Below the pieces are notes generated by a model. The model did not search any database. It saw only the letters and a program-made list of their open reading frames with translations, and was not told where the DNA came from. Made by a program: the position numbers and the translations under genes. A stretch of 64,000 nt of DNA, from NCBI GenBank assembly GCA_963789175.1, contig CAWBJO010000002.1:186001-250000 (forward strand), read 5' to 3'. Below, piece by piece: positions 33,373 through 47,857 of the stretch. Origin of the DNA: CAWBJO01 sp963789175 (GTDB lineage: Bacteria; Pseudomonadota; Alphaproteobacteria; Rhizobiales; Aestuariivirgaceae). The stretch's first letter is position 1. Each line of letters begins with the position of its first letter.

Positions 33373-34347
33373 ATGAACGACACCGTCACCACCTTCGACG
33401 AGAACGCCTTCTCGGGCCTGCTGCACGCCGGGACGCACGGCACCTTCATGCGCCTGCCGTCCATGCCGGCCGACGGCCGCAAGATCAAGGACGCCGGGAT
33501 CACCGCCGCCATCCTGGGATTTCCGTGGGACGCCATGTGCATCAGCCGTACGGGCACCAACTACGGACCGCGCGCCATCCGCGAAGCCGGCGACCAGTTC
33601 TCGTTCTACAACGCCTCGACGGGCATGGATCTCAAGGACCACTACCGCATGGCGGACTGCGGCGACGTTCCCGTCGTGCCGGGCTCCGCGGTCACCACCA
33701 TGGATCGCGCCGAGAAGATGGTGGCGGAAATCCTCAAGGGCGGCGCGATGCCGGTCACCATCGGCGGCGATCATTCGATCACGATCGCCTGCGTGCGCGC
33801 CTTCGCGAAGACCTACCGCAACCCGGGTCTCGTGCTGGTCGACACGCATTTCGACACAGCGCTCGAGGTCGGCGGGGAGACGTTGAGCCATTGCTGTCCG
33901 ATCACGCGCGCGGTCGATGCAGGGTTCGATCCCAAACGGATCGCCATCGTCGGCACGGGCGGCTGGATGAACCCGAAATCGGAGCTCGCCTACATCAAGA
34001 AGCAGGGCATCAGCCTGTTCACGATCGAGGAGGTCTGGGCCGAGGGCGCGAAAGCAATCGCCGCCAAGGCCGCCGCCGTGGCGAGCAAGGGGGCCGACGG
34101 CGTCTACGTGACGTACGACATCGATTCGATCGACGCGGCATACGCGCCTGGCACCGGCGTGCCGACACCGGGCGGCATGAGCTCGCGGGAAGCGCTGACC
34201 ATGGCGCACGAGCTCGGCAGGATGGGGATCAAGGGGTTCGACCTGGTCGAGGTGTCGCCGTCCTGGGACCACGATGGCATCACGAGCCGGCTTGCCGTCC
34301 GTCTCATCCTCGAAGCGCTTGCCGGCAACGCCGGCGCCAAACGCTAG
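33373..34347 (+). CDS. Ureohydrolase (agmatinase/arginase family) A
   Basis: This 324-residue protein is of typical ureohydrolase length. All binuclear metal ligands are present: G-G-D-H-S-I, V-D-T-H-F-D and Y-D-I-D-S-I-D. The substrate loop after the second motif is L-S-H-C-C-P-I-T-R-A, not the T-H-G-T-P-F of agmatinases, so specificity differs. It hydrolyses a guanidino or amidino group to an amine and urea (or related product). It is eight bases ahead of a second, quite different ureohydrolase, so the two may form a hetero-oligomer. Agmatine, guanidinobutyrate or methylated guanidines are possible substrates. Confidence 0.87.
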   Translation: MNDTVTTFDENAFSGLLHAGTHGTFMRLPSMPADGRKIKDAGITAAILGFPWDAMCISRTGTNYGPRAIREAGDQFSFYNASTGMDLKDHYRMADCGDVPVVPGSAVTTMDRAEKMVAEILKGGAMPVTIGGDHSITIACVRAFAKTYRNPGLVLVDTHFDTALEVGGETLSHCCPITRAVDAGFDPKRIAIVGTGGWMNPKSELAYIKKQGISLFTIEEVWAEGAKAIAAKAAAVASKGADGVYVTYDIDSIDAAYAPGTGVPTPGGMSSREALTMAHELGRMGIKGFDLVEVSPSWDHDGITSRLAVRLILEALAGNAGAKR

Positions 34348-34355
34348 AGGCGCCG

Positions 34356-35438
34356 ATGCCTGGGTTCCCGAAGGAGAAGCGCGCCCGGCTGGAAGCGCTG
34401 GCGCAAGGCCAGTTCCTGCAGAGCGGCGATGCCAAGGTCGATGCGTTCCTCAAGCGCATGGAGAGGGAGAAGGCACCGGTGTTCGCCGACGTCTACGCCG
34501 GCGACATGACGTTCTTCAACGCCCCGCGCCGAACCAACCTCGACGAGGTGGACATCGCCTGCATCGGAATTCCGCTCGAAACCAGCGCGCCGGTGCGAGG
34601 CGGTACGCGGCTCGGGCCGCGATCGTTCCGCGAATGGTCGAAGGTCCGCGGTCCGATCCACGACGTCTGGCGCACCATTCCCTTCGAACTTGCGAGCGTC
34701 GCCGACGTCGGCGACATCGCCTTCGAAAGCCCGCACGATATCACGGCCTGCGTCGAGACCATCCGCACCACCTTCGCCGAATTCCGGAAGCGGGGGATCG
34801 CGCCCTACGCCGTCGGAGGCGTTCACACGATGACGCATCCGATTCTTTCGGGACTCGCGGCCGGCGAGCCCATAGGCCTCGTCCAGATCGACGCGCATGC
34901 GGACACGGCACGCGGGACTTTCCAAGGGGCGCGCCTCAACGACTGCCGCGTCTTCCTCAACGCGGTTCTCGACGAGGCCATCGATCCCGAACGGTGCATT
35001 CAGATCGGGATGCGCGGCTCGCTCACGCCGTACTGGGACTTCTCGCGCGAAGCTGGTATGCGGTTCATACCCATGCACGAGGTGTACGAGCTCGGCGTCA
35101 AGGGCGTCCTGGAGGAGATCCGCCGCGTCATCGGCGACAGTCCGGCCTACTTCACGCTCGACACCGACGGGCTAGACGCGACCTATCTTCCGGGAACGGA
35201 ACTACCCGAGCCGTTCGGGTTCACGAGCCGCGAGCTGGTGCAGATCATCCGCGGCATGCGCGGCCTCGATCTGGTCGGCGCCGATATCGTGGAACTTTGC
35301 CCGCCCTACGATCCGCACGGAATTTCGGCGAACATCAGCGCGGCACTCGGCTTCGAAGTCGTGTGCCTGCTCGCCGAGGCGCACGTAAAGCGGCATGGGC
35401 AAAAGCGGGCGACCCACTGGTCGGGGGTAGGCGGCTGA
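34356..35438 (+). CDS. Ureohydrolase family protein B, diverged
   Basis: This 360-residue protein has an N-terminal helical extension of about 60 residues. Metal ligand positions are retained in I-D-A-H-A-D and L-D-T-D-G-L-D, but the first motif reads G-G-V-H-T instead of GGDHS, losing the second-shell aspartate. The substrate loop R-L-N-D-C-R-V-F is unlike that of subunit A, as is the end P-P-Y-D-P-H-G-I-S. It may be a separate enzyme or the partner subunit of A. Two-component ureohydrolases, such as the bacterial metformin hydrolase, are known. The stop is three bases from a convergent small gene. Confidence 0.82.
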   Translation: MPGFPKEKRARLEALAQGQFLQSGDAKVDAFLKRMEREKAPVFADVYAGDMTFFNAPRRTNLDEVDIACIGIPLETSAPVRGGTRLGPRSFREWSKVRGPIHDVWRTIPFELASVADVGDIAFESPHDITACVETIRTTFAEFRKRGIAPYAVGGVHTMTHPILSGLAAGEPIGLVQIDAHADTARGTFQGARLNDCRVFLNAVLDEAIDPERCIQIGMRGSLTPYWDFSREAGMRFIPMHEVYELGVKGVLEEIRRVIGDSPAYFTLDTDGLDATYLPGTELPEPFGFTSRELVQIIRGMRGLDLVGADIVELCPPYDPHGISANISAALGFEVVCLLAEAHVKRHGQKRATHWSGVGG

Positions 35439-35440
35439 AG

Positions 35441-35620
35441 CTATTCTGCGTGGCCCCAGGCGCTGCGGGCGAAATGCGCCGCCTGCTCGAAATGTGCCAC
35501 CGAGGCCTGGGCGGTATCGGAGGAGGGCAGGCGGAGCCCGTCGTCCCGACGACGATCCGCGACTGCGGCCTGTGCGGCGATCTTCATCATTTCCGCGAGA
35601 TCCTTGTCGAGAAACGTCAT
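35441..35620 (-). CDS. Small hypothetical protein, general-stress candidate
   Basis: The product is 59 residues from the ATG at 35620, which has GGAGG nine bases before it; a longer start at 35653 would run into the promoter. The sequence is helical and polar (FLDKDLAEMMKIAAQAAVA, then R-R-R-D-D) and shows no membrane segment or recognisable family. An EcfG-type promoter lies 31 bases upstream in the right orientation, which supports it as a real gene of the general stress response. Confidence 0.6.
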   Translation of the reverse strand: MTFLDKDLAEMMKIAAQAAVADRRRDDGLRLPSSDTAQASVAHFEQAAHFARSAWGHAE

Positions 35621-35651
35621 GCCGGGGCCCTCCAGATACAGTCTCGCTGTC

Positions 35652-35676
35652 AACGGCCGTCGCCCTGCTTAGTTCC
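35652..35676 (-). promoter_or_regulatory. EcfG-type general stress promoter for the 59-aa gene
   Basis: On the minus strand GGAAC (35676-35672) and CGTT (35655-35652) are 16 bases apart, an exact consensus match. The ATG at 35620 follows after 31 bases. Confidence 0.72.
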
Positions 35677-35775
35677 TGCGCTTGACGGTGATATGACAGG
35701 GACTTGGATGCGACATAGAATTCGAAGGACTGGCTCCTGACCATCCCCTCGGGCTTCACAGGTGCAGCCGTCGTC

Positions 35776-36252
35776 ATGGGCGTCTCGGGCTCAGGCAAGA
35801 CCACGGTCGGCCGATCGCTCGCCGAACGGCTGGGCGCCGCCTTCATCGAAGGGGACGATTTCCATCCACCCGCCAACCGCGCCAAGATGGCCGGCGGCGT
35901 GGCACTGACGGACGAAGATCGCTGGCCGTGGCTCACGGCCATCGGCGCGGCGATGGCGGAGGCGCGCCAACGCGGCGCGGTCATCGCCGCCTGCTCGGCG
36001 CTGAAGCGGCGGTACCGGAATCATCTCGTCGTTACGTCGGGCCTGCCGCTCGCCTTCATCTGCCTTCATGGGCGCACGGAGCTGCTGGCACAGCGGCTTA
36101 CCGAGCGGCGGGGCCATTTCATGCCGTCGAACCTTCTCGACAGCCAGATCGCGACGCTCGAATTGCCGGAGGACGACGAACGGGCGGTTACCCTCGATAT
36201 CGCCGATCCGGTGCCGAAGCTCGTCGCCCAGGCAGCCCTTTTCCTCGCCTAG
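35776..36252 (+). CDS. gntK: Gluconokinase
   Basis: This 158-residue protein is of GntK length. The P-loop is M-G-V-S-G-S-G-K-T-T, followed by F-I-E-G-D-D-F-H-P-P-A-N-R-A-K-M, the gluconate-binding signature, and C-S-A-L-K-R-R-Y-R near residue 78. It phosphorylates D-gluconate to 6-phosphogluconate with ATP in the cytoplasm. The first strand of the fold seems to begin a few residues upstream (G-A-A-V-V before the ATG), so an unusual start codon upstream of 35776 is possible; no good ribosome site helps decide. No gluconate permease is adjacent. Confidence 0.88.
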   Translation: MGVSGSGKTTVGRSLAERLGAAFIEGDDFHPPANRAKMAGGVALTDEDRWPWLTAIGAAMAEARQRGAVIAACSALKRRYRNHLVVTSGLPLAFICLHGRTELLAQRLTERRGHFMPSNLLDSQIATLELPEDDERAVTLDIADPVPKLVAQAALFLA

Positions 36253-36332
36253 TCGCCTGCCAACTTCAAGACGGGCCCGGCCTCGCGCGGCAATTCCAGA
36301 TTGAAAGACGCGCCGCATTGGCGCCGTCCGGA

Positions 36333-36357
36333 GGAACCTTTTCGGTTCGTCTGCGTT
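36333..36357 (+). promoter_or_regulatory. EcfG-type general stress promoter for the poly-HAMP kinase
   Basis: GGAAC at 36333-36337 and CGTT at 36354-36357 are separated by 16 bases, an exact sigma-EcfG consensus. The ATG of the hybrid kinase at 36393 is 35 bases downstream. Confidence 0.72.
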
Positions 36358-36392
36358 TATAACAGGCCTTTTATTTGGCGGGGATTTCAGCC

Positions 36393-41857
<5,465 letters not shown>

Positions 41858-41861
<4 letters not shown>

Positions 41862-43360
41862 CCGAGATGGCGAAGGACGACAAGGTCAACATACTTCTGG
41901 TCGACGACCAGCCGGCGAAGATCATGAGCTACGAGGTCATCCTCCAGGATCTCGGGGAGAACCTCATCAAGGCGATGTCGGGGCGGGCGGCGCTCGAGCA
42001 GCTTCTCAAGCAGGACGTCGCCGTCATCCTGGTCGACGTCAGCATGCCGGACCTCGACGGCTTCGAGCTCGCCGCCATGATCCGCGCCCACCCGCGCTTC
42101 GAAAAGACGGCGATCATCTTCGTCTCGGCCGTCCACCTGAGTGATATCGACCGCGTCCGCGGCTACGAGATGGGGGCGGTCGACTACGTGCCCGTGCCGG
42201 TCATTCCGGAGGTGCTGAGGGCCAAGGTGCGGATCTTCGTCGACCTCTACCGGAAGACGCGCGAACTGGAAGACCTCAACGACAAGCTCGAACAGCGGGT
42301 GACCGAACGGACGCTGGAGCTCAACGAACTCACCGAGCGGCAGTCCGTCCTGGCGCGCGAGGTCGACCACAGGGCGAAGAATGCGCTCGCCATCGTGCAG
42401 TCGATCATCCGCCTCACCAAGGCCAACACCGTCGGCAGCTACATCGAGATCCTCGAAGGCCGCCTCGCGGCCTTGTCGCGGGCTCACGCCCTCCTTTCAA
42501 ACTCGCGCTGGGAAGGGGCGAAGATCCGTCAGCTGATCGAGGACGAACTGGCCCCCTACCGGACCGAGCATCCGACCCGCATCGTCATCGAAGGTCCGGA
42601 TTTCCTCCTCGAGCCGGGTGCGGCCCAGTCGCTGGCGCTCGCCGTCCATGAGCTGGCCACAAACGCCGCCAAATACGGCTCGCTGTCGCACGAGCGCGGC
42701 GGCGTGCAGGTGTCGCTCAAGCTCGATGACGAAGCACTTTCGATCGCCTGGGTCGAACGGGGCGGGCCCCCCGTCGACCGGCCGTCGGACGAAGGCTTCG
42801 GCGTGAAGCTCATAGAGGCCAGCATCGGCGGGCAACTCAACGGTCAGGCGGGGTTCGAGTGGCACCCGCAGGGCCTCGTCTTCAGCCTGCAGATTCCGTT
42901 GGGCGACCGGTTCAAGCCGTTGAACGACGGGTCGCCGCCGCGCGCCGCCGCTGCAGGCTCCGGCGGGAACCGCATCCTGCTGGTCGAGGACGAAGCCCTG
43001 ATCGGCATGATGATGGCGGACATTCTCGCCGATCTCGGCTTCGAAGTGGTTGGACCGGTGACGCGCGTCAGCGAGGCCGTCTCGACGGCCCGCAAGGGTG
43101 ACTTCGACAGCGCCGTTCTCGACGTCAACCTCAGGGGCGAGCTCGTCTATCCGGTGGCGGAGATCCTACGCAGAGACGGGGTGCCGTTCATCTTCATCAC
43201 CGGCTACAGTGCCGACCGCATCGAGGAGCGGTTCGCGAATGTCCCGGTGCTGCAGAAGCCGCTGCAAAGGGACGAGCTGCAGTCGGCGCTCGCCGAGGTC
43301 CGGGTCAAGCCATGGATGAAGGCGGAGCGCCAGGACCAGGTCCGGCGCTACAAGCTCTAG
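41858..43360 (+). CDS. Response regulator with HWE-type histidine kinase and second receiver domain
   Basis: The product is 500 residues from a GTG that overlaps the previous stop (GTGA); an ATG at 41867 is the alternative. Receiver 1 (about residues 10-125) has L-V-D-D-Q-P and the acceptor in V-I-L-V-D-V-S-M-P. A coiled coil leads to the HWE kinase core: the histidine in E-V-D-H-R-A-K-N-A-L-A and the W-x-E motif in A-W-V-E-R-G-G. A second receiver (about 375-485) ends the chain. Both it and the large kinase lack membrane segments, so they probably form a cytosolic phosphorelay under stress control. Confidence 0.9.
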
Positions 43361-43375
43361 GCCTCCGACAGAAAT

Positions 43376-45622
43376 TCAAGCCGGAACGGCGGTACGGATG
43401 CGATCGCGCGTGAGCGGCAGGTCCACCAGGCGCACGCCCAGGGCGTCGCGGACGGCGTTGCCGATGGCGGCGGCGGTCGGTCCCTGCGCCGCTTCGCCGG
43501 TGCCCAGAAACTTCTCGCCCGGCCGGTCCATGATGACGACATCCACCGTGTCGGGAACGGCGGAGAAGCGCAGGATCGGATAGCTCGCCCAGTCGGTGCT
43601 GGTGATTCGCCGCCGGTCGAAGGCCACCGCTTCATAGAGCGTCCAGCTCATCGCCTGGATGATGCCGCCCTCGGTCTGATTGCGGATGCCGTCCGGGTTG
43701 ACGACTTCGCCGCTGTCGATCGCAGCCGTCGCTCGGGTCATGCGCACCCGACCGGTCACGCGGTTGACCTCGACTTCGACCGCAACGGCGAGATAGGCCG
43801 CGCTGTTCTTATATCGGGCGTAGGCGAAGCCGCGGCCGAGGCCCGGCGGGGGCCGGGCAGTGGTCCATCCGAAACCGTGCGCCGCAGCCTCGACCACGGC
43901 CCGGGCCCGCTCGTCGTCCAAGTGGGCGAGACGGAACTCGACCGGATCGGCACCGGCGAGATTCGCAAGCTCGTCGACCGCCGCCTCTATGGAGAACACG
44001 TTCATGTATGCGCCGAGCGCCCGAAGGGCCGACACCCTGATCGGCATATCCTTGATGAAGTGCCAAACCACGTGTTTGTGGGGGAGCACGTAGGGCGGGT
44101 CCGCATTGCGATCCCCGTTGCCGTTGGGCGCAATGCGAAGCTCCTGTTCGTCGGGAGGGAAGGGCGCTGCGAGGTAGCCCGCCGAGATGAGCTGCCCGGC
44201 GCTGCCCGGCCGCGTGCTGTGATTGTTGCTCCACAGCTCGTAGTTCCACGACGAGATCCGCCCGGCGGTGTCCAAGCCGGCGGCGATGCGGGTGACCATC
44301 GCAGGTCCGTAGGGTTCCCAGGCATGTTCCTGGTCGCGCATGTACTGTACCCGCACCGGCGAGCCGGGAACGAGGCGGGCCAGGAGCGCAGCGTCGGCAG
44401 CCGCGTCATCGGCGCCATTGTGGCCGTAGCACCCCGAGCCTTCGACGTGGATGAGCCTGAGCTTCGCCTTGTCCATGCCGAGGAGCTCGGCGATGGCGTC
44501 GCGGTCCGGATAGACGCCTTGAGTGTGCGTCCACACCGTCAGCTCGTCGCCGACCATCTGCGCGACGGCACAGGACGGCCCGATGGAGCCATGGATCTGA
44601 TAGGGCCGGGTGAAGACGGCTTCGAAGGACTTGGCGGCAGCGGGCGCCGTGCCGGTCTCGGCAACGATCCCGTCCTCCACAGGCATGGCCTGCAAAGCCT
44701 GGGGTAGCCGGGCGATGTCGGGAAGCGAGTCCTGTTCCTGCCAGCGAGCGCCGCGGGCCAAGGCGCGCATTGCCCTGACGGCCTGGTATTCCTGGCTGGC
44801 GATCACGGCTAGGTAGCTGCCGTCGCGAACCACCTTGACGACGCCCGGCATCTTCTCCGCCGCGGCCGTGTCGATCTGCGTCAGTCGCGCGGCGTAGCCG
44901 GGAGGCCGCACGACGCGCGCGTGCAGCATGCCTTCAAGCCGGATGTCCTGAACATAGGCGACGCCGCCCGTCACCTTGGCCGGAATGTCGACGCGCGGCA
45001 TCGACTTCCCCATGATCCGGAAATCCTTCTGCTGTTTCAGCAGCGACTCCGGCTTGGCGTTCACGTGCAGAAGATTGCCGGCGACGATCTCGCCATAGGA
45101 CAGCCGGCGGCCGTCGGAGGCGGAGACCGTGCCGTCGGCGATCACGAGGGCATTCCGCGCGGTGCCGAGCTTGGAGGCGGCAGCATCAAGAAGCAGCTCG
45201 CGCACCTGCGCGGCGGCGTTCCTGATGGCCGTGCCCGAGTTCTGCATGGACTGCGAGCCGGCGGTGTAGCCCTCGTCGGGCGTCGATGCGGTATCGGCCG
45301 TCACGAGCTGGATGGCGGCGGCTTCGACTTCCAGCTCCTCCGCGGCGCATTGCAGGAGCGCGGTCCGGATCCCCTGTCCCAGCTCGGCCTTGCCGGTGAA
45401 GACGGTAATCTTGCCATTGGCGTCGATACGGATCCAGCTGTCGAGCAGCGGCGCATCGGCGAGGGCACCCGGGAGCTTCGGTGTCTCGGCCGGCGCCGCT
45501 GCCGGAGGCGCGGCTACCTGCGCGACGGCGCGCGTGGCGAGGGAGAAGCTGACGATGAGCGCACCGGCGCTGCCGAGGAAGGCGCGGCGGTCCATGACGG
45601 CATATCGCGAACGATCGTCCAT
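43376..45622 (-). CDS. Molybdopterin-binding subunit of xanthine-oxidase-family dehydrogenase (IorB-like)
   Basis: This 748-residue protein has a twin-arginine-like signal (D-R-R-A-F-L-G-S-A-G). The domains are those of isoquinoline 1-oxidoreductase beta or periplasmic aldehyde dehydrogenase: G-K-A-E-L-G-Q-G-I-R, G-S-G-C-Y-G-H-N-G-A-D-D, and the catalytic glutamate in G-T-G-E-A-A-Q-G near the C-terminus. The [2Fe-2S] subunit gene overlaps its start (ATGA) and a triheme cytochrome c gene precedes that, so electrons go from Mo through Fe-S to cytochrome c in the periplasm. Aldehydes or N-heteroaromatics are likely substrates; it is not assignable further. Confidence 0.9.
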   Translation of the reverse strand: MDDRSRYAVMDRRAFLGSAGALIVSFSLATRAVAQVAAPPAAAPAETPKLPGALADAPLLDSWIRIDANGKITVFTGKAELGQGIRTALLQCAAEELEVEAAAIQLVTADTASTPDEGYTAGSQSMQNSGTAIRNAAAQVRELLLDAAASKLGTARNALVIADGTVSASDGRRLSYGEIVAGNLLHVNAKPESLLKQQKDFRIMGKSMPRVDIPAKVTGGVAYVQDIRLEGMLHARVVRPPGYAARLTQIDTAAAEKMPGVVKVVRDGSYLAVIASQEYQAVRAMRALARGARWQEQDSLPDIARLPQALQAMPVEDGIVAETGTAPAAAKSFEAVFTRPYQIHGSIGPSCAVAQMVGDELTVWTHTQGVYPDRDAIAELLGMDKAKLRLIHVEGSGCYGHNGADDAAADAALLARLVPGSPVRVQYMRDQEHAWEPYGPAMVTRIAAGLDTAGRISSWNYELWSNNHSTRPGSAGQLISAGYLAAPFPPDEQELRIAPNGNGDRNADPPYVLPHKHVVWHFIKDMPIRVSALRALGAYMNVFSIEAAVDELANLAGADPVEFRLAHLDDERARAVVEAAAHGFGWTTARPPPGLGRGFAYARYKNSAAYLAVAVEVEVNRVTGRVRMTRATAAIDSGEVVNPDGIRNQTEGGIIQAMSWTLYEAVAFDRRRITSTDWASYPILRFSAVPDTVDVVIMDRPGEKFLGTGEAAQGPTAAAIGNAVRDALGVRLVDLPLTRDRIRTAVPA

Positions 45623-46107
45623 CAGCCCGTCCTTTCACCACCCTGCTGGCGCATGACGTCGGCAGCGCGGCGGACCGCCTTCAGGATGCGCATGTGAGTT
45701 CCGCATCGGCAGAGGTTGGGCTCGAGCCACGCCCTGATGTCGCCATCCGATGCGGCCGGATTGTGCTCGAGAAGCGACTGGGCGCGCATGATCATACCGG
45801 CGATGCAGTAGCCGCACTGGGCCGCCTGTTCGTCGATGAAAGCTTGCTGGATCGGCGAGGGGGCCTCGACGGTGCCCAGGCCCTCCACGGTGGTGACACG
45901 GCGGCCGGCCACCATCAGGAGCGGCGTGATGCAGGAGAGCACCGCTCGCCCATCCACCATCACGGTGCAGGCTCCGCATTGGCCGAGACCGCAACCGAAC
46001 TTCGCCGCGTTGAGAGCGAGATCGTTGCGGAGAAAATAGAGCAGGGGCGTTTCAGGATCGGCATCGGTCTCGTGCTGGCGGCCGTTCACGGTCAAGGTCG
46101 TCGTCAT
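45622..46107 (-). CDS. [2Fe-2S] subunit of molybdenum hydroxylase (IorA-like)
   Basis: The product is 161 residues from the ATG at 46107, preceded by GGAGATAAG. The plant-type cluster cysteines are G-C-G-L-G-Q-C-G-A-C with a fourth in V-L-S-C, and the second cluster has C-G-Y-C-I-A-G and N-L-C-R-C-G-T. The length is standard for stand-alone small subunits. It overlaps both neighbours by four bases (ATGA), so cytochrome, Fe-S and Mo subunits are translated together. No signal peptide is present, so export with the Mo subunit's Tat signal is likely. Confidence 0.93.
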   Translation of the reverse strand: MTTTLTVNGRQHETDADPETPLLYFLRNDLALNAAKFGCGLGQCGACTVMVDGRAVLSCITPLLMVAGRRVTTVEGLGTVEAPSPIQQAFIDEQAAQCGYCIAGMIMRAQSLLEHNPAASDGDIRAWLEPNLCRCGTHMRILKAVRRAADVMRQQGGERTG

Positions 46108-47492
46108 GGTCTTATCTCCGGCAGGCCGGCGACGGGCGCCCGGCGCACGCCATCGGAACTGTAGATCGCGGGGCGCGTCGCGCCGCTCATCGTGTTGGCG
46201 ACGATGGTCCGGGCGTTGAGCCAAGGCGGTTTCTCGGCGAGGGCGGTGCGCAGGTAGTCGAGCAGGGCGACGAGATCCGCCTCGCTGAGCGTACCGGCGT
46301 ATCCCGGCATGATCGGCCCGGGCTGACCCTCGGCCGCCGGCAGGCCGAACAGCACCATGTTGACGATGTTCTGCGGGTTGTCGGCGTGGACCGCCGTGCT
46401 CTTGCGCAGGTCGAGCCCGGCGAAAGGCTGCGGCCGGCGCGACTGATGGCAGCCGTCGCATGCGGCTTCGTAGATCGCTCCGCCGCGGTCGCCCGGTTGG
46501 GCCGGCGGGACGGGCGCGGCCTCCTGCGAAGCGCCGGGCAATTCCTGAAGCGCTACCGTTTCTCCCGACTGACTTGTCGACGGGACGGGCTCATGCCCCA
46601 TGCGGGAGACGACGTAGGTCGCGAGGGCGCGAAGGTCGGAGGTTTCGGCGGCGCGGAGATTGGCGGTCACTTCGGCCATGGGACCTCGCGAGACGCCGTG
46701 CTCCTCGGCAAAACCCTTGCCCAGATAGAAGGCGAGACTGTCGACGTCCCAGGGCTTAGGTGCGGGGTTCGTCCGGTCGATCGGATAGGCATACCAGCCC
46801 TCGATGTCGGGCGCGCCCGCGAAGCTACGCTCCTTGTCTTCGGCACCGAATGCATTGCGCGGGGTGTGGCAGGATCCGCAATGGGCGAGGCCCTCGGCCA
46901 GGTAGTAGCCGCGGTTCCAGTCCGCGCTCTCGGTTTGCACGGGTGTCAGGGGAGCGGAATCGAAGAAGAGCAGTTTCCAGCCGGCGAGCAGGGGGCGGAA
47001 GCGCAAGGGCAGCGGAAGTTCGTTCGCCGGCACATCGGCTTTCACCGGTGCCTGCGCCATCAGGTAGGCGTAGAGCGCCTGCGTATCCTCCGACGTGAGA
47101 TGGGTGAAATGATCGTACGGGAAGACGGGATAGAGGTGCCGACCCTCGCGGTCGACGCCTTCGTGCAGAGCCCGCGCGAACGCCTCTTCGGACCAGTCGC
47201 CAATGCCGGATTGCGGATCGGGCGTGATGTTTGTCGAATGGATCGTGCCGAACGGGGTCGGCAGGGCGACACCTCCGGCAAACGGCCTGCCATCCTTCGT
47301 GGTGTGGCAGCTGGCGCAGTTCCCCATGGCAGCCAGCACCTTGCCGCGGGCCACAGTCGCCTCCTCGAACAACGGCTTGCGATCGGCCGGCAGCGCGGCA
47401 ATTTCGGGGCGATAGGCATAGACGGCAAAGCTGGCCGCCCCAAGAACGAGGACAACCAGCAATCCCACAATCACGGGAACTATGATCTTCAT
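46104..47492 (-). CDS. Triheme cytochrome c subunit
   Basis: The product is 462 residues from the ATG at 47492. An N-terminal membrane anchor or signal (V-P-V-I-V-G-L-L-V-V-L-V-L-G) is followed by three heme c sites, C-A-S-C-H at about residue 59, C-G-S-C-H at about 210 and C-D-G-C-H at about 365, each with a methionine-bearing domain. This is the adhB-like/aldehyde-dehydrogenase cytochrome type, facing the periplasm and passing electrons to the oxidase chain. It is the first gene of the three-gene operon. An upstream in-frame ATG at 47555 gives an extension without signal character. Confidence 0.92.
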   Translation of the reverse strand: MKIIVPVIVGLLVVLVLGAASFAVYAYRPEIAALPADRKPLFEEATVARGKVLAAMGNCASCHTTKDGRPFAGGVALPTPFGTIHSTNITPDPQSGIGDWSEEAFARALHEGVDREGRHLYPVFPYDHFTHLTSEDTQALYAYLMAQAPVKADVPANELPLPLRFRPLLAGWKLLFFDSAPLTPVQTESADWNRGYYLAEGLAHCGSCHTPRNAFGAEDKERSFAGAPDIEGWYAYPIDRTNPAPKPWDVDSLAFYLGKGFAEEHGVSRGPMAEVTANLRAAETSDLRALATYVVSRMGHEPVPSTSQSGETVALQELPGASQEAAPVPPAQPGDRGGAIYEAACDGCHQSRRPQPFAGLDLRKSTAVHADNPQNIVNMVLFGLPAAEGQPGPIMPGYAGTLSEADLVALLDYLRTALAEKPPWLNARTIVANTMSGATRPAIYSSDGVRRAPVAGLPEIRP

Positions 47493-47580
47493 GCCATGTC
47501 GTCTCGACAGGACGAACGCGCAGTCGGAGGTCGGGTTGCGTCGCCGCCCGATCAATTTCGCACTGGTGGAGGCCGACCCG

Positions 47581-47605
47581 GGAACGAACCAGTCGCCACC
47601 ACGTT
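47581..47605 (+). promoter_or_regulatory. EcfG-type general stress promoter for the 70-aa gene
   Basis: GGAAC at 47581-47585 and CGTT at 47602-47605 are 16 bases apart, an exact match. The ATG at 47645 lies 39 bases downstream with GGAG before it. Confidence 0.72.
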
Positions 47606-47644
47606 TGGCGCCGTCGAATTCTTGTCGAGGGGAACGGAGCGCAG

Positions 47645-47857
47645 ATGGCGACCAAAGTGGTCGGGGAACCGATCGAAGGCCGGACGATCAATCCGGAAAA
47701 AGCCGTTTTCACGATCGAAAAGGCGAAGAAAATCAACGTTGAGGGCGTCATCACGGAGCCGAACCCGGCTGACACGCCTCTTCTGGGCGATCTTCTCGAA
47801 TCGGGCCTCCAAGTGCTCCGCCACCAAGTCGCCGAGCTGGAATCTCAGTCGTTCTGA
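47645..47857 (+). CDS. Small hypothetical protein, general-stress candidate
   Basis: This 70-residue soluble protein begins MATKVVGEPIEGRTINPEKA and ends with an acidic helix (G-D-L-L-E-S-G-L-Q-V-L-R-H-Q). I recognise no family. A GGAG ribosome site and an exact EcfG-type promoter support it. The last 13 bases overlap the end of the convergent OGFr-like gene. It is divergent from the cytochrome c operon. Confidence 0.62.
   Translation: MATKVVGEPIEGRTINPEKAVFTIEKAKKINVEGVITEPNPADTPLLGDLLESGLQVLRHQVAELESQSF

Noticed and set aside
47515..47539. A sixth, one-mismatch EcfG-like site on the minus strand before the cytochrome c gene (GCAAC-N16-CGTT)
   Set aside because: The -35 element has a mismatch at its second base, so it is not listed as a promoter, although its distance to the start at 47492 would fit.
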